NCBI RefSeq assembly: GCF_022346885.1
Contig: NZ_JAKRNK010000002.1
Coordinates: 744,001 to 808,000, forward strand
Direction: 5' to 3'
DNA: 64,000 bases
DNA from: Paenibacillus sp. ACRRX
GTDB taxonomy: Bacteria; Bacillota; Bacilli; Paenibacillales; Paenibacillaceae
Under the pieces are notes generated by a model that was not told the origin of the DNA, searched no databases, and was given only the letters and a program-made list of their open reading frames with translations. Every line of letters begins with the position of its first letter. Positions within the stretch are counted from its first letter, which is position 1. Shown here piece by piece: positions 9,016-19,612 of the stretch. The translations under genes and the position numbers were made by a program.

Positions 9016-10248
9016 GTGACAAGGATGAATCGATTGTTTTACATGCTTTGGACAAGCCGTTCACTGTCCAGTTTAGCAAGCTCGCTCTGGTTAATGACAT
9101 GGATAGCCATTATATACGGAGCAACAGAGTCCGCTTTGATGGCTGGTGCCGTTACTTTTGTACGCTCCATAGCTGTGTTATTAAGTGGTTTATCGTTACC
9201 TTTTTGGTATCAAAAGTACCCCTTGCACATAGTCGCCCACCGTTTTCAACTGTTACAGTTCATGCTTGGTATCTTGTTTACCTTTGCTCTGCTGCCCTTT
9301 CAGAACAACTTCTCGAATAACCTTCTTATTGTGACGGCTCTTGTCTGTGCAGCATGTATCGGATATTCGGAAGGTGCTGCATCTGCCGCTTCATCTGCTA
9401 TATTTCCACGAGTTGTACGGCAAGATCAGTGGGTGAAATCCAACAGCCTAGTCTCAACCGGCACGCAAATGATATCCTTATTTGGCTGGACCGTTGGAGG
9501 GATCATTATACATACTCTTGGAGAAATTCCCGTGCTCCAGCTAAGTGCTCTTCTATTAGGACTAAGCAGCTTAATTTTGTTCTGTGTACGTCTGCAGGAA
9601 AGTCACGGATCGACAACTTCTAAGACTTCTTTAAGGTCTGGTTGGAGCATTCTCTTTACGCTGCCCCATGTCAGGATGATCACCATTATGGATATCATCG
9701 AAGGCATAGCCAGCGGTATATGGATTGGTGCGGTTACACTTGTGTTTGTCCAACAAGTTCTTGGCCAGACAGAGGCTTGGTGGGGGTATATTAATGCAGC
9801 CTATTATGCAGGGACTCTACTTGGGGGATTATTAATTGTCAAGTTAGCAAATAAGGTAGAGCATCACCTGGTACGATCTATCATCATCGGTTCGTTCAGC
9901 TTCAGTTTGCTGGTATTGTTCTATGCTTGGAACAGCACTCCCTACGTTGCCCTGTTGTTGGTTCTTATTATGGGTCCATGCTATCAGCTGCGTGATGTGG
10001 CTCAGCGTACCTATATTCAGCGCATCATTCCGTTGGAGGAACAGCCGATACTTTTTGCGGCCCAACAATCTTTATCCACTATCCTGTTTGGTTTATCGAT
10101 CGTGTTCTGCGGTTTGATTGCCGACACTTTTGGAGCGAGAGCTGTATATTTGACAGGTGGTCTAATGTTCTTTGTCTCCTCCATAATTGGTATTTGGTTA
10201 CGTCGTCATACAAAATCTGCTTATGTGGACCCTTCACTGTTTACATAG
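9016..10248 (+). CDS. MFS transporter, probable exporter
   Basis: A 410-residue polytopic protein with about 12 membrane segments, typical of the major facilitator superfamily (macrolide-efflux-like group). The start is uncertain: GTG at 9016 follows AAGGG by only 3 bases, and ATG at 9025 stands 12 bases away. It lies downstream of an Mta-like regulator, whose relatives control efflux genes, but trhA and a 158-base gap separate them. Substrate not predictable from sequence. Confidence 0.85.
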   Translation: MTRMNRLFYMLWTSRSLSSLASSLWLMTWIAIIYGATESALMAGAVTFVRSIAVLLSGLSLPFWYQKYPLHIVAHRFQLLQFMLGILFTFALLPFQNNFSNNLLIVTALVCAACIGYSEGAASAASSAIFPRVVRQDQWVKSNSLVSTGTQMISLFGWTVGGIIIHTLGEIPVLQLSALLLGLSSLILFCVRLQESHGSTTSKTSLRSGWSILFTLPHVRMITIMDIIEGIASGIWIGAVTLVFVQQVLGQTEAWWGYINAAYYAGTLLGGLLIVKLANKVEHHLVRSIIIGSFSFSLLVLFYAWNSTPYVALLLVLIMGPCYQLRDVAQRTYIQRIIPLEEQPILFAAQQSLSTILFGLSIVFCGLIADTFGARAVYLTGGLMFFVSSIIGIWLRRHTKSAYVDPSLFT

Positions 10249-10333
10249 AGTAATAAAGTGTCTATGCATTCCGTACAGTAGACGAGATGGAGTATAGCAC
10301 ATCATCATTGACTTTATCAGAATTCATCCTATG

Positions 10334-10384
10334 AAGGGTCGTCTCTTTAGTCATGCAAAAGAACTAAACTAAAGGACGCCCCTT
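10334..10384 (+). repeat. imperfect inverted repeat after the MFS gene
   Basis: AAGGGTCGTCTCTTTAGT pairs imperfectly with ACTAAAGGACGCCCCTT. It is about 85 bases past the MFS stop and may end that transcript, but no clear T-tract follows. Confidence 0.4.
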
Positions 10385-10436
10385 GCGTATCCCAATGTTT
10401 TAAATAAACCGAGTCCCCTATCTACTGAACACTACA

Positions 10437-10474
10437 AATAAAAAGGGACCGTCCAACCGTAGGTTAGACAGTCC
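10437..10474 (-). terminator. Rho-independent terminator after ftsY
   Basis: The minus strand carries a stem of GGAC, GTC and AACC blocks pairing with GGTT, GAC and GTCC, then CTTTTTATTTG. It lies 13 bases after the ftsY stop and ends the long fapR-to-ftsY gene run. Confidence 0.88.
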
Positions 10475-10487
10475 TGTTCTATGCAGC

Positions 10488-11492
10488 CTATTGTTCTTCA
10501 GACTGTTCTTTCTGTTCCTGCTCTTGAATCAAGCCTGCAAATAAGGCATGCACAAATTGTTCCGAATCAAACCGCTGCAAATCATCCATCTTCTCGCCTA
10601 GACCGACAAACTTCACTGGCAAGTTAAGCTCCTGGCGAATCGCAATAACAATACCACCTTTGGCCGTACCATCAAGTTTAGTTAATACTAAACCTGTAAC
10701 TCCACTCTTCTCTCCGAACAGCTTAGCTTGTGATAGCGCATTTTGCCCAGTCGTTGCGTCCAGTACCATCAGTACCTCATGCGGCGCGTCAGGAACTTCA
10801 CGTTGAATAACACGGAATATTTTGTTCAGCTCTTCCATCAGATTGGACTTATTTTGCAAACGACCTGCTGTATCACAGAGCAGTACGTCAACATTTCGCT
10901 GTTTAGCAGCCTGTACCGCATCATACATGACCGCTGCAGGGTCTGAACCAGATTGATGCTTCACAACATCCACACCAACTCGTTGTCCCCACACTTCCAA
11001 CTGCTCGATCGCTCCCGCACGGAATGTATCCCCGGCTGCCAAGAGTACACTTTTGCCTTGCTGTTTAAAGCGGTGTGCAAGCTTGCCGATTGTAGTTGTC
11101 TTCCCTACTCCGTTAACACCCACAAATAGAATAATGGTTAATCCGTCAGGGTTCATTCGCAAATCGTTGGCTTCATCACCACGCAGCAGCTCAATTAGCT
11201 TCTCAGATAGAATCGGTTGCAAATCCTTTGCTTCCTCTATCTTGCGTTTCTTCACTTCAGCACGCAAATCATCAATCAAATTCATAACAGTCGTAACGCC
11301 GACATCCGCACCAATTAGAATTTCTTCTAATTCTTCATAAAATTCTTCATCAATTTTTTTACGTCGCGTGATCAGATCTGTAACCTTTTCAACAAATCCT
11401 TTGCGGGTTTTTTCCAGACCATCTTTAAAGATCGATGTCACTGCTTCTGTTTTTGCCGCTATACTGTCTTTTAGCTTCTTAAAAAAGCTCAT
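10488..11492 (-). CDS. ftsY: signal recognition particle receptor FtsY
   Basis: FtsY is the membrane-associated SRP-receptor GTPase that pairs with Ffh. The N domain begins MSFFKKLKDSIAAKTEAVTS without the long acidic A domain of enterobacteria. The G domain shows GVNGVGKTTTIGKLA, DTAGRLQNKSNLM and TKLDGTAKGG. The 334 residues fit Gram-positive FtsY. The start is 14 bases downstream of smc, consistent with one operon. The tail is Glu/Gln-rich (QEQEQKEQSEEQ). Confidence 0.96.
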   Translation of the reverse strand: MSFFKKLKDSIAAKTEAVTSIFKDGLEKTRKGFVEKVTDLITRRKKIDEEFYEELEEILIGADVGVTTVMNLIDDLRAEVKKRKIEEAKDLQPILSEKLIELLRGDEANDLRMNPDGLTIILFVGVNGVGKTTTIGKLAHRFKQQGKSVLLAAGDTFRAGAIEQLEVWGQRVGVDVVKHQSGSDPAAVMYDAVQAAKQRNVDVLLCDTAGRLQNKSNLMEELNKIFRVIQREVPDAPHEVLMVLDATTGQNALSQAKLFGEKSGVTGLVLTKLDGTAKGGIVIAIRQELNLPVKFVGLGEKMDDLQRFDSEQFVHALFAGLIQEQEQKEQSEEQ

Positions 11493-11506
11493 TGTCTTCC
11501 TCCGCT

Positions 11507-14500
11507 CTATGCAATGATTGCTTCTTCATCTTCCAGTCTCACAGATACGAGCTTCGATACGCCGCCTTCTTCCATCGTGACACCGTACAAAACGTCGGCT
11601 TCTTCCATCGTACCTTTGCGGTGAGTCACCACAATAAACTGGGTTTGCTCCGAAAACTCACGTAAATATTGCGCAAATCGTGTAACGTTAGCTTCATCCA
11701 ACGCCGCTTCTACTTCGTCCAATACACAGAACGGAACAGGCTTCACATGCAAAATGGCAAACAACAGCGCCATAGCTGTCAGTGCACGTTCTCCGCCAGA
11801 TAGCAGTTGTAGATTTTGCAGCTTTTTGCCCGGTGGTTGGGCTACAATATCAATGCCTGTATCCAATATGCGGTCTGGCTCAATCAGAACCAAATCAGCT
11901 CGTCCTCCACCAAACAACTTCGAGAATACGACGACAAATTGCTTGCGAATCGCGTCAAAAGTATGTTTGAATCGTTTGGACATTTCGTCATCCATTTCTT
12001 TAATGACTTGATAAAGAGTTGTTTTGGCTTCGATTAGATCGTTTTTCTGCTCACTCAAAAACTGATAGCGTTCATTCACACGCTCATATTCTTCAATCGC
12101 GCCAAGATTGACTTCGCCAAGCTGAGAGATTTGCCGCTTTAAATCCTTAACTTCCAACTGTGCAGCTTGTATGTCCTCAGGCATCGGATAACGATGCTTC
12201 GCCAGTTCATAGCTCATCTCATATTCTTCGCTTAACTTGCGCAGTAAGTTGTCCAACTCAACATCCAGGCGATTCGCCTGAATCTCCGTGTGCCGCATCG
12301 CTTCTTCTACCTGCTTTAATTCCGTACGCTGCTCACGAGTTTCACTTTCCGCAAGATCCAGCTTTTGTACGGATACCGCCCGATCTGCGCGTTTGAATTC
12401 GATGCTAGTAGTAGCTTCCTGCTTTTTCACACCGAAATGATTCAAGTCTTCCGTCTGTTTCATTGTCTCACGTTCAACAGTCTCCAAATCAATCTGAACC
12501 TGAATTAACGACTGTGTTTGATGAGAATATTCCCGCTCGTAAGTCTTAGATTCCTGTTCAGCTCGCTGCGATTGCTCACTTAACGAGAATAGCTCTTGAT
12601 CCAATTTACCTTGGCGGACCTTCAAATCAGTCAATTGGGATTGTAATTCTTCCTTTTCGGATTCACTAGCTCGTCTTGCCGACTCTGCTGTTTGAATCAT
12701 CACATGCATGCGGTCTTCGTCTACCTTCAGCTCAGCCAAACGCTGTTCTGCTGTGTGACGTCCCGCCTCCAACGTTTTCATCTCGTCACTTGCAAGGGCA
12801 AGCTCCTGTTGCTCCGCTTCTACTTGTATATGCAGCTGTCGATCTTCTTTTTCTATTTGCTGAAGCTCACTTGCCAGATGCTGTTCGCTAATTCGTTTGG
12901 CTTCTCCTTGCTCACGCAAGTCATCCAACCGCTTCACACCAGTAGTTGTGCGCTGCTTTAGCTCTGCTATTGAATCTGTCAGCTTCTTGAGCTGAGCTTC
13001 TGTTTCCGTAATTTCCTTGCCAAGCTGTTCCAGTTGGCGTTGGCGGCCAAGCAAATTTGCAGATTTCTTATTCAAACTTCCCCCGGTCATTGAGCCACCG
13101 GCATTGACGACGTCACCTTCCAAGGTGACAACACGATAACGGTAATTAAGCTTTGCTGCAATCCGGTTCGCATCTTCAAGTGTTTTGGAAATGACAACAT
13201 TGCCAAGCAAGCTGCCAACCACTTGCGCATATGCGCTTTGTGTCTCTACCAGATCGGCGGCAATACCAACAAAGCCTTCCATGCCGTCAACAACCCGACG
13301 ATCCGAATCATGCATGGAGCGCGCACGAATAACGTCTAATGGAAGAAATGTTGCTCGTCCAAGCTGACGCTGCTTCAAAAAAGAAATGGCTTGTCGGGAC
13401 ACAGATTCATTTTCCATCACAACATGCTGCAGCGCCGCTCCCAAAGCAGTCTCCATCGCCGTTTCCAATTGCTCCGGAACTCTGATAAGCTCTGCTACTG
13501 CACCATGAACACCTGCTAAGCCATTCGGACGTCGGGCAGCTTTCAGCACTTCGCGCACGCCGAGCATAAAGCCGTCTAGATCATCCTGAAGCTCCTGCAT
13601 CGTATCGCGACGTGATAGAATCGAATCATACTTCTGCTGCCACTTACGAGCCGCAAGTTGCCCTTCTTCGAGCAGAAGTTCGTCCTGTTTCAGTTGCTCG
13701 CTCTCCTGCATGTAACGATTGCGTATATATACCAGATCATTCGCCATCGATTCCATGCGACGTCTGGTATCATCCATTTTCTTATGCAGTTCTTTCTGTT
13801 CGGTTTCACGCTTGTTGCGCCCCGCAGACATCTTATCAAGCCGCTTCTGAAGCGCTTCTTTCTGCTGGTCATAATACCGAATGTCATTGCGCTGCTGGGC
13901 CATCTGGTTCATAATCTCCAGCAATTGCCCTTTAAGCGACTCCTCAGCATCAGAGCTAGCCCCACCAGCAACACCGACTAACCGCTCCTGCTCCGCTTGT
14001 ATGAGGTGGTTGACTTCTTGAATTTCAATCTCTACAGCACGCAGCTTGTCTCGCACAGTCTGCAGCTCAATCTGTTTAGCCTGCATCCGTTCAGAGGTCA
14101 ACGCGATGGACTGCTTCAGCTGCTGCTCATTCGCAACCAGGTTACGCTTACGCTCGCGCAGTACTTCTCCCTGTCCTTCGCATTTCTCGTATTCTTCGCT
14201 GTAATGAAGCAGCGTGGCCTGATGCTTCTCCAATTCTTCTTCCAGCTTGCGAAGTTCAATCCGGTGGACCTCTAGTTTGGCATCATGCTCGCTCACAACC
14301 GTAGAAAGCGACAGCTCTCTTTCTTTCAAGCGAGCCAGCTTGTCATTTGCTTCCTGCCAATTGTGGTGAAGCTGCTCGATCTGGTGTACGTATACAGCAA
14401 TTTCTTTTGTTTTTAACCATTCTCGAAGCTGCTTAAAATGGCGCGCCTTCTCCGATTGCTCTCGAAGTGGCCCGATTTGATCTTCCAATTCTGTCACAAG

Positions 14501-15079
14501 GTCATGGATCCGCAGCAGATTCTGTTCCGTCTCATCGAGCTTTCTTGTAGCATCCTTTTTCCTCGACTTGTACTTCACAATTCCTGACGCTTCTTCAAAT
14601 ATGCCGCGCCGATCTTCCGATCGGGTGCTCAATATTTCCTCTATACGCCCTTGCCCAATTATTGAATAGGCTTCTTTCCCGATACCTGTATCCATAAATA
14701 GCTCGGTAATATCACGCAGCCGACACGACTGCTTGTTAATAAAATACTCACTGTCTCCACTGCGATGAACGCGACGTGTGACGGTCACTTCGTTATAATC
14801 AAGCGGCAGCGCCTCATCGCTGTTGTCCAGCGTCAAAGACACTTCCCCGTAGTTGACTGCCTTGCGTGCGTCGCTGCCAGCAAAAATAATATCTTCCATC
14901 TTGCCTCCACGCAGCGACTTTGCGCTCTGCTCGCCAAGTACCCAGCGGATGGAGTCCGATATGTTACTTTTACCACTGCCGTTCGGACCTACGACACCTG
15001 TAATCCCTTGCACAAACTCCAATTCGGTTCGATCTGCGAACGACTTGAAGCCTGCCAGTTCCAACCGCTTTAAGAACAT
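11507..15079 (-). CDS. smc: chromosome segregation protein SMC
   Basis: The condensin ATPase that, with ScpA and ScpB, organises the origin region and individualises sister chromosomes. At 1190 residues it is full length: Walker A GVVGPNGSGKSNI near residue 32, a long coiled coil, a hinge at about 510-680 (glycine-rich MTGGSLNKKSANLLGR at its end), a second coiled coil, the LSGGERALTAMALLF signature and Walker B CVLDEVEAALDEANV. It lies between rnc and ftsY, the conserved Firmicute order. About 200 bases with an inverted repeat separate it from rnc. Confidence 0.97.
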   Translation of the reverse strand: MFLKRLELAGFKSFADRTELEFVQGITGVVGPNGSGKSNISDSIRWVLGEQSAKSLRGGKMEDIIFAGSDARKAVNYGEVSLTLDNSDEALPLDYNEVTVTRRVHRSGDSEYFINKQSCRLRDITELFMDTGIGKEAYSIIGQGRIEEILSTRSEDRRGIFEEASGIVKYKSRKKDATRKLDETEQNLLRIHDLVTELEDQIGPLREQSEKARHFKQLREWLKTKEIAVYVHQIEQLHHNWQEANDKLARLKERELSLSTVVSEHDAKLEVHRIELRKLEEELEKHQATLLHYSEEYEKCEGQGEVLRERKRNLVANEQQLKQSIALTSERMQAKQIELQTVRDKLRAVEIEIQEVNHLIQAEQERLVGVAGGASSDAEESLKGQLLEIMNQMAQQRNDIRYYDQQKEALQKRLDKMSAGRNKRETEQKELHKKMDDTRRRMESMANDLVYIRNRYMQESEQLKQDELLLEEGQLAARKWQQKYDSILSRRDTMQELQDDLDGFMLGVREVLKAARRPNGLAGVHGAVAELIRVPEQLETAMETALGAALQHVVMENESVSRQAISFLKQRQLGRATFLPLDVIRARSMHDSDRRVVDGMEGFVGIAADLVETQSAYAQVVGSLLGNVVISKTLEDANRIAAKLNYRYRVVTLEGDVVNAGGSMTGGSLNKKSANLLGRQRQLEQLGKEITETEAQLKKLTDSIAELKQRTTTGVKRLDDLREQGEAKRISEQHLASELQQIEKEDRQLHIQVEAEQQELALASDEMKTLEAGRHTAEQRLAELKVDEDRMHVMIQTAESARRASESEKEELQSQLTDLKVRQGKLDQELFSLSEQSQRAEQESKTYEREYSHQTQSLIQVQIDLETVERETMKQTEDLNHFGVKKQEATTSIEFKRADRAVSVQKLDLAESETREQRTELKQVEEAMRHTEIQANRLDVELDNLLRKLSEEYEMSYELAKHRYPMPEDIQAAQLEVKDLKRQISQLGEVNLGAIEEYERVNERYQFLSEQKNDLIEAKTTLYQVIKEMDDEMSKRFKHTFDAIRKQFVVVFSKLFGGGRADLVLIEPDRILDTGIDIVAQPPGKKLQNLQLLSGGERALTAMALLFAILHVKPVPFCVLDEVEAALDEANVTRFAQYLREFSEQTQFIVVTHRKGTMEEADVLYGVTMEEGGVSKLVSVRLEDEEAIIA

Positions 15080-15175
15080 CTTTCTTTACTCACCTCAACG
15101 TCTCTCTTGTACTCGAATCGCTTATCCGACTGCGATTATGCGCCCATATCCTCGCCAAGTTCTCCCATTCGGAAA

Positions 15176-15246
15176 AGAAAGAGCAAAAACCAGCCACTAA
15201 CGGTATGGCTTCTGCCCCGTCTCGCACGCTGTTCTTTGCTCTTTCT
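15176..15246. repeat. 12-bp perfect inverted repeat in the rnc-smc gap
   Basis: AGAAAGAGCAAA (15176-15187) and TTTGCTCTTTCT (15235-15246) can close a 47-base loop. A second, GC-rich hairpin (GCCGGCG/CGCCGGC) follows at about 15255-15276. Together they could structure the mRNA between rnc and smc. On the minus strand neither has a strong T-tract. Confidence 0.6.
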
Positions 15247-15286
15247 GCGAAACGAGCCGGCGGCAATCGCGCCGGCCCTCAGTACG

Positions 15287-15985
15287 TTATGATTTCGGTA
15301 TGACTACATGTTCAAGAGCTTGTGCTGCTGCTTGCTGCTCCGCTTCCTTCTTGGAGCGGCCTGCTCCGCGACCCAAACATTGTTCTCCCATATACACCTC
15401 GGATACGAACTCGCGCTCATGCGCCGGTCCACGCTCCTCGACAATGCGATATTCCAGCACGCCTAAATTGTGATGCTGCGTTAGCTCCTGGAGCTGCGTC
15501 TTATAATCATTCGTCTGCAGCTTACCATCGAGCGAAATGTGTGGAAAGACGAAGCGCCGCAAGAAATCACGGACAGGATCAAGTCCTTGATCCAAATACA
15601 GCGCGCCAATAAACGACTCAAACACATCAGCCAACAGAGCTGGCCGTGTCCGGCCCCCTGTCAGCTCTTCGCCTTTGCCTAGCAAAACGTACTGTCCAAA
15701 TTCGAGATGGTTCGCAAATTTGACGAGTGAAGGTTCGCATACGATAGATGCACGCATCTTCGTTAGCTCACCTTCAGGCCGTGTTGGGCATTGGTCAAAC
15801 AAGAACTCGGAGACCGTTAACTCCAACACGGCATCACCAAGGAATTCCAAACGCTCATTATCTTGGTGGTGTCCGAAGCGGTGTTCGTTCACGTAGGATG
15901 CATGAGTGAATGCCATTTTCAACAGCTGCCGATTCCGAAATGAAATGTTCAGTTTCTGTTGTAATTGCTTCATATCTGCACTCAA
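15287..15985 (-). CDS. rnc: ribonuclease III
   Basis: Cleaves double-stranded RNA during rRNA maturation and mRNA decay. The catalytic domain carries the signature [27 protein letters not shown] and related acidic residues. A dsRNA-binding domain follows ([37 protein letters not shown]). 232 residues, normal length. The start is probably TTG at 15985, with AAGGGG 8 bases upstream; the next ATG (15973) is too far from it. Thirteen bases follow fabF. Confidence 0.95.
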   Translation of the reverse strand: MSADMKQLQQKLNISFRNRQLLKMAFTHASYVNEHRFGHHQDNERLEFLGDAVLELTVSEFLFDQCPTRPEGELTKMRASIVCEPSLVKFANHLEFGQYVLLGKGEELTGGRTRPALLADVFESFIGALYLDQGLDPVRDFLRRFVFPHISLDGKLQTNDYKTQLQELTQHHNLGVLEYRIVEERGPAHEREFVSEVYMGEQCLGRGAGRSKKEAEQQAAAQALEHVVIPKS

Positions 15986-15997
15986 CTGCCTGACCCC

Positions 15998-17239
15998 TTA
16001 TGCTTCGTATTTCTTTAATACTAGCGTTGCATTGTGCCCGCCAAAACCGAACGAGTTTGACATCGCTACGTTGACATCAGCTTGACGCGCAACATTTGGT
16101 ACATAATCCAGATCACACAATGGGTCCGGATTCTCAAGGTTAATCGTAGGAGGTATACAGCCCTTCTCCAAAACAAGACCACATATTACCGCCTCCACGC
16201 CGCCGGCTGCGCCGAGCAGATGTCCTGTCATGGACTTCGTGGAACTGATCGCAACGTTGTAAGCATAATCGCCAAACGTGTTCTTAATTGCAGTCGTCTC
16301 CGACTTATCACCAACCGGAGTCGATGTACCGTGAGCATTGATATAGTCAATGTCCTCCGGATTTAAGCCTGCGTCCTTGAGCGCGCGTCTCATGCAATGT
16401 GCTGGTCCTGTCGGATCTGGTTCTGTCATGTGATGCGCATCGGCGCTCATACCGTAGCCAATGATCTCAGCATAAATATGGGCCCCGCGTGCTACCGCAT
16501 GTTCGAGCGACTCAATGACAAGTACGCCGGAACCTTCGCCCATGATAAAGCCGTCTCGTCCTGTGTCGAACGGGCGGCTGGCACGTTCTGGCTCCTCGTT
16601 GCGCGTCGACATCGCACGCATTGAGCAGAAGCCTGCCATACCAAGCGGACGAATCGTTGCTTCGGCCCCACCGCATATCATAACGTCAGCATCGCCGCGT
16701 TGGATGATCTTAAAGGCATCGCCAATAGAATGCGTGCCTGTCGCACAAGCGGATACTGCCGCCGTGTTAGGCCCTTTAGCTCCAACTGTCATGGACACTT
16801 GTCCCGAAGCCATGTTGGCAATCATCATTGGAATAAAGAACGGGCTCACACGCTTGGGGCCTTTCTCCATCAAGGCCGTATGCTGATCTTCCCATGTCCC
16901 TAAACCACCGATGCCCGAACCGACGATTACGCCGACGCGTTCTGGGTCTGTCTGCTCTCTTACGTTCAGCTTTGCGTCTTCCAGCGCCATAACACTGGCT
17001 GCAACAGCGAACTGAACGAAGCGGTCCATACGACGCGCTTCCTTCTTATCCATGTATGCTTCCGGATTAAAGTCCTTGACGGACGCTGCAATCTTGGTCG
17101 GATAATCCGACACGTCAAATGCCTCGATTAAGGATATTCCCGACTTGCCTTCTACCAGATTACTCCAAAACGTGGCAAGGTCCGAACCGAGGGCAGTTAC
17201 AACACCCATACCGGTCACTACAACCCTGTTTTGCTTCAA
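15998..17239 (-). CDS. fabF: 3-oxoacyl-ACP synthase II FabF
   Basis: Condenses malonyl-ACP with acyl-ACP in fatty acid elongation. The catalytic Cys is in [14 protein letters not shown]; the His residues are in [11 protein letters not shown] and [13 protein letters not shown]; the C-terminal [13 protein letters not shown] loop is present. 413 residues, typical. The start is TTG at 17239 with GAGGTG upstream. Clustered with acpP and fabG; in B. subtilis fabF lies elsewhere with fabHA, so the fab set is more complete in this operon. Confidence 0.96.
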   Translation of the reverse strand: MKQNRVVVTGMGVVTALGSDLATFWSNLVEGKSGISLIEAFDVSDYPTKIAASVKDFNPEAYMDKKEARRMDRFVQFAVAASVMALEDAKLNVREQTDPERVGVIVGSGIGGLGTWEDQHTALMEKGPKRVSPFFIPMMIANMASGQVSMTVGAKGPNTAAVSACATGTHSIGDAFKIIQRGDADVMICGGAEATIRPLGMAGFCSMRAMSTRNEEPERASRPFDTGRDGFIMGEGSGVLVIESLEHAVARGAHIYAEIIGYGMSADAHHMTEPDPTGPAHCMRRALKDAGLNPEDIDYINAHGTSTPVGDKSETTAIKNTFGDYAYNVAISSTKSMTGHLLGAAGGVEAVICGLVLEKGCIPPTINLENPDPLCDLDYVPNVARQADVNVAMSNSFGFGGHNATLVLKKYEA

Positions 17240-17342
17240 TCGAAATCACCTCAGCCTATTTCAGTTCCCGAATATATTTCAACGCATGGTATCATTCACA
17301 CCTCTTACCATGACTACTTATTCCATTCCATTAATGAGGAGA

Positions 17343-17372
17343 AGTCCCGTTACGTTACGTACGAACGGGACT
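17343..17372 (-). repeat. hairpin between acpP and fabF
   Basis: AGTCCCGTT (17343-17351) and AACGGGACT (17364-17372) form a perfect 9-bp stem 15 bases after the acpP stop. There is no T-run on the minus strand. It may protect the abundant acpP message from 3' decay rather than end transcription. Confidence 0.55.
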
Positions 17373-17386
17373 CATTTTCAACAATC

Positions 17387-17623
17387 TTACGTATGAGATT
17401 GTATGTAGTTGACTACTTCACCAACTGATGTAATCTTCTCTGCATCTTCATCAGAGATTTCCATATCAAACTCATCTTCTAATTCCATTACCAATTCCAC
17501 CACATCGAGGGAATCAGCGCCAAGATCATCCTTAAAAGATGCTTCGAGAGTAACTTCAGCCTCGTCAACGCCAAGACGCTCAATGACGATACGCTTAACA
17601 CGCTCAAATACTTCAGCAGACAT
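17387..17623 (-). CDS. acpP: acyl carrier protein
   Basis: Carries growing acyl chains on a phosphopantetheine arm. The attachment serine is in [17 protein letters not shown]. The 78 residues fit the family, as does the acidic composition. ATG at 17623 is chosen over GTG at 17632 because GGAGG then sits 8 bases upstream. It lies between fabG and fabF. Confidence 0.97.
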   Translation of the reverse strand: MSAEVFERVKRIVIERLGVDEAEVTLEASFKDDLGADSLDVVELVMELEDEFDMEISDEDAEKITSVGEVVNYIQSHT

Positions 17624-17728
17624 CCGGTTCACCTCCTCTTTGGTATTATACGAGAAAACCTTTTAAATTGCCATACAGCACAACTAACAAAAAATGCTCA
17701 AAGTCTATGAAACATAGACTGGTAAGCC

Positions 17729-18475
17729 TTACATATACATACCGCCATCAACATGAAGTGTCTGGCCAGTCATGTACTGTGCATCTTCGGATGCAAGGAA
17801 CAACACGGCTTTGGCGATGTCCTCAGGTTGTCCGAGTCGAGCAAGTGGAATGCCCGCCAACAGTTGTGCCTTCATGTCTTCTGACAGCACATCGGTCATT
17901 TCCGTTTCAATGAAGCCAGGGGCTACACAATTCACGGTAATACCGCGCGAAGCCAGTTCACGTGCCGAAGCCTTCGTTAGGCCGATGACTCCTGCTTTGG
18001 CTGCTACGTAGTTGGCTTGTCCTGCATTTCCGAGCACTCCGACTACGGAAGAGATGTTAATAATGCGGCCCGAGCGCTGCTTCATCATTGGTCTTGTAAC
18101 AGCCTTTAGGCAATTAAATACGCCTTTTAGATTTGTTTCAATGACTTGATCAAATTCTTCCTCTTTCATCCGCATAATTAAATTATCTCTTGTAATGCCG
18201 GCATTATTCACAAGAATGTCAACGCGTCCAAATTGCTCCAACGTCGTCTTCACCAGTTGCTCTGCCTCTTCAGCCTTCCCAACATTCGCTTGCACCGCAA
18301 TGGCGCGGCGTCCCATCGCTTCAATCGACGCGACAGTTTCGGATGCAGCGGCAGTGCTGCCAGCATAGTTCACCACAACATCGGCTCCAGCAGCCGCCAG
18401 CGATATGGCGATTGCGCGTCCGATTCCACGGGATGCGCCGGTGACAAGTGCCACTTTACCTTCCACATTGGACAT
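17729..18475 (-). CDS. fabG: 3-oxoacyl-ACP reductase FabG
   Basis: NADPH-dependent reduction of 3-oxoacyl-ACP. Short-chain dehydrogenase fold: the GASRGIGR cofactor loop, NNAG, the catalytic Ser in INISSVVG, the YVAAK Tyr/Lys pair and the [10 protein letters not shown] loop. 248 residues. The ATG at 18475 follows AAGGAGGG. Clustered with fabD and acpP. Confidence 0.96.
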   Translation of the reverse strand: MSNVEGKVALVTGASRGIGRAIAISLAAAGADVVVNYAGSTAAASETVASIEAMGRRAIAVQANVGKAEEAEQLVKTTLEQFGRVDILVNNAGITRDNLIMRMKEEEFDQVIETNLKGVFNCLKAVTRPMMKQRSGRIINISSVVGVLGNAGQANYVAAKAGVIGLTKASARELASRGITVNCVAPGFIETEMTDVLSEDMKAQLLAGIPLARLGQPEDIAKAVLFLASEDAQYMTGQTLHVDGGMYM

Positions 18476-18616
18476 CCTTTACCCTCCTTGACCCATTTAC
18501 GGGCATACGCCGCAGCGGGGTATGCCCGCATGTTTTAGTTATAATGCAGCTATTAAATAACGTCGCAAAAGCTTCATAACCAGAAGCTCAAACAGAGTCC
18601 TCGTAGGTTATTTCAT

Positions 18617-19546
18617 CTACCCTTCATAAGCTTGAATAGCTTCCAAGCTATTAATCGACACGACTTTAACAGAACGATTGATTTTCTTAATCAGCCCTGC
18701 CAACACCGTACCTGATCCAATCTCGATAAAAGTGTCTACACCTTGCTCAATCATATACTGCACGCTATCCTCCCAGAGCACTGGGGAACATACCTGCTCT
18801 ACAAGCAATTCGCGGATACGTTCAGCTGATTGCTCCGGGCGTGCGGATACGTTGGCGACTACCTGTATGTCCGTGTCGCGAAGGTCAAGTTCACTCAGGG
18901 CCGCTTCCAAACGCTCAGCTGCGGGCTTCATCAAAGTTGAATGAAACGGGCCGCTAACTTCAAGCGGAATAACACGCTTTGCACCGATTTCCTTGCCGCG
19001 TTCCACGATGGCTTGTACACCCGCAGTAGAACCAGAGACCACAATCTGCCCCGGACAATTGACATTTGCCATCTCAACAGGACCTGTATAAGCGGTAATG
19101 TCATCGCACAACGCACCCAGATTCACACGATCTGCGCCAAGCACAGCTGCCATCGCGCCTTCCCCATTTGGAACCGCCTCTTCCATGAACTGTCCACGCT
19201 TGCGAACAACCGCTACTGCTTCCTCGAATTTCATGACACCTGCGGCAACAAGCGCGCTGTATTCGCCCAGGCTATGACCTGCAACGAAATCCGGTCGAAC
19301 GCCCTTCTCTTCGAATGCTTTATACAATGCATAACTTGTCGTAAGCAGTGCAGGCTGCGTATGAGCCGTTTGCTTAAGCAGATCTTCCGGACCATTAAAG
19401 ATCAGATCGGATAGCGAGTATTCAAGAACCCGGTTAGCAATGTCAAATACTTGCCGCGACGCAGCAACGTTCTCATAAACGTCATATCCCATGCCCACAG
19501 CTTGTGCGCCTTGACCGGGAAACACAAATGCTACTTTACCCAACAT
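18617..19546 (-). CDS. fabD: malonyl-CoA:ACP transacylase FabD
   Basis: Loads malonyl groups onto ACP. It starts LGKVAFVFPGQGAQAVGMG; the nucleophile Ser is in AGHSLGEYSALVAAG; the active His is in SGPFHSTLM. 309 residues from the ATG at 19546, with AAGGAG 5 bases upstream; GTG at 19552 lies too close to that site. A 141-base gap before fabG holds no obvious feature. Confidence 0.96.
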   Translation of the reverse strand: MLGKVAFVFPGQGAQAVGMGYDVYENVAASRQVFDIANRVLEYSLSDLIFNGPEDLLKQTAHTQPALLTTSYALYKAFEEKGVRPDFVAGHSLGEYSALVAAGVMKFEEAVAVVRKRGQFMEEAVPNGEGAMAAVLGADRVNLGALCDDITAYTGPVEMANVNCPGQIVVSGSTAGVQAIVERGKEIGAKRVIPLEVSGPFHSTLMKPAAERLEAALSELDLRDTDIQVVANVSARPEQSAERIRELLVEQVCSPVLWEDSVQYMIEQGVDTFIEIGSGTVLAGLIKKINRSVKVVSINSLEAIQAYEG

Positions 19547-19612
19547 GTCCACTCCTTCTAACTTGACGATATCTCGATGATGCGCTTAACAACCTGACTC
19601 CGTTGATTCCAG

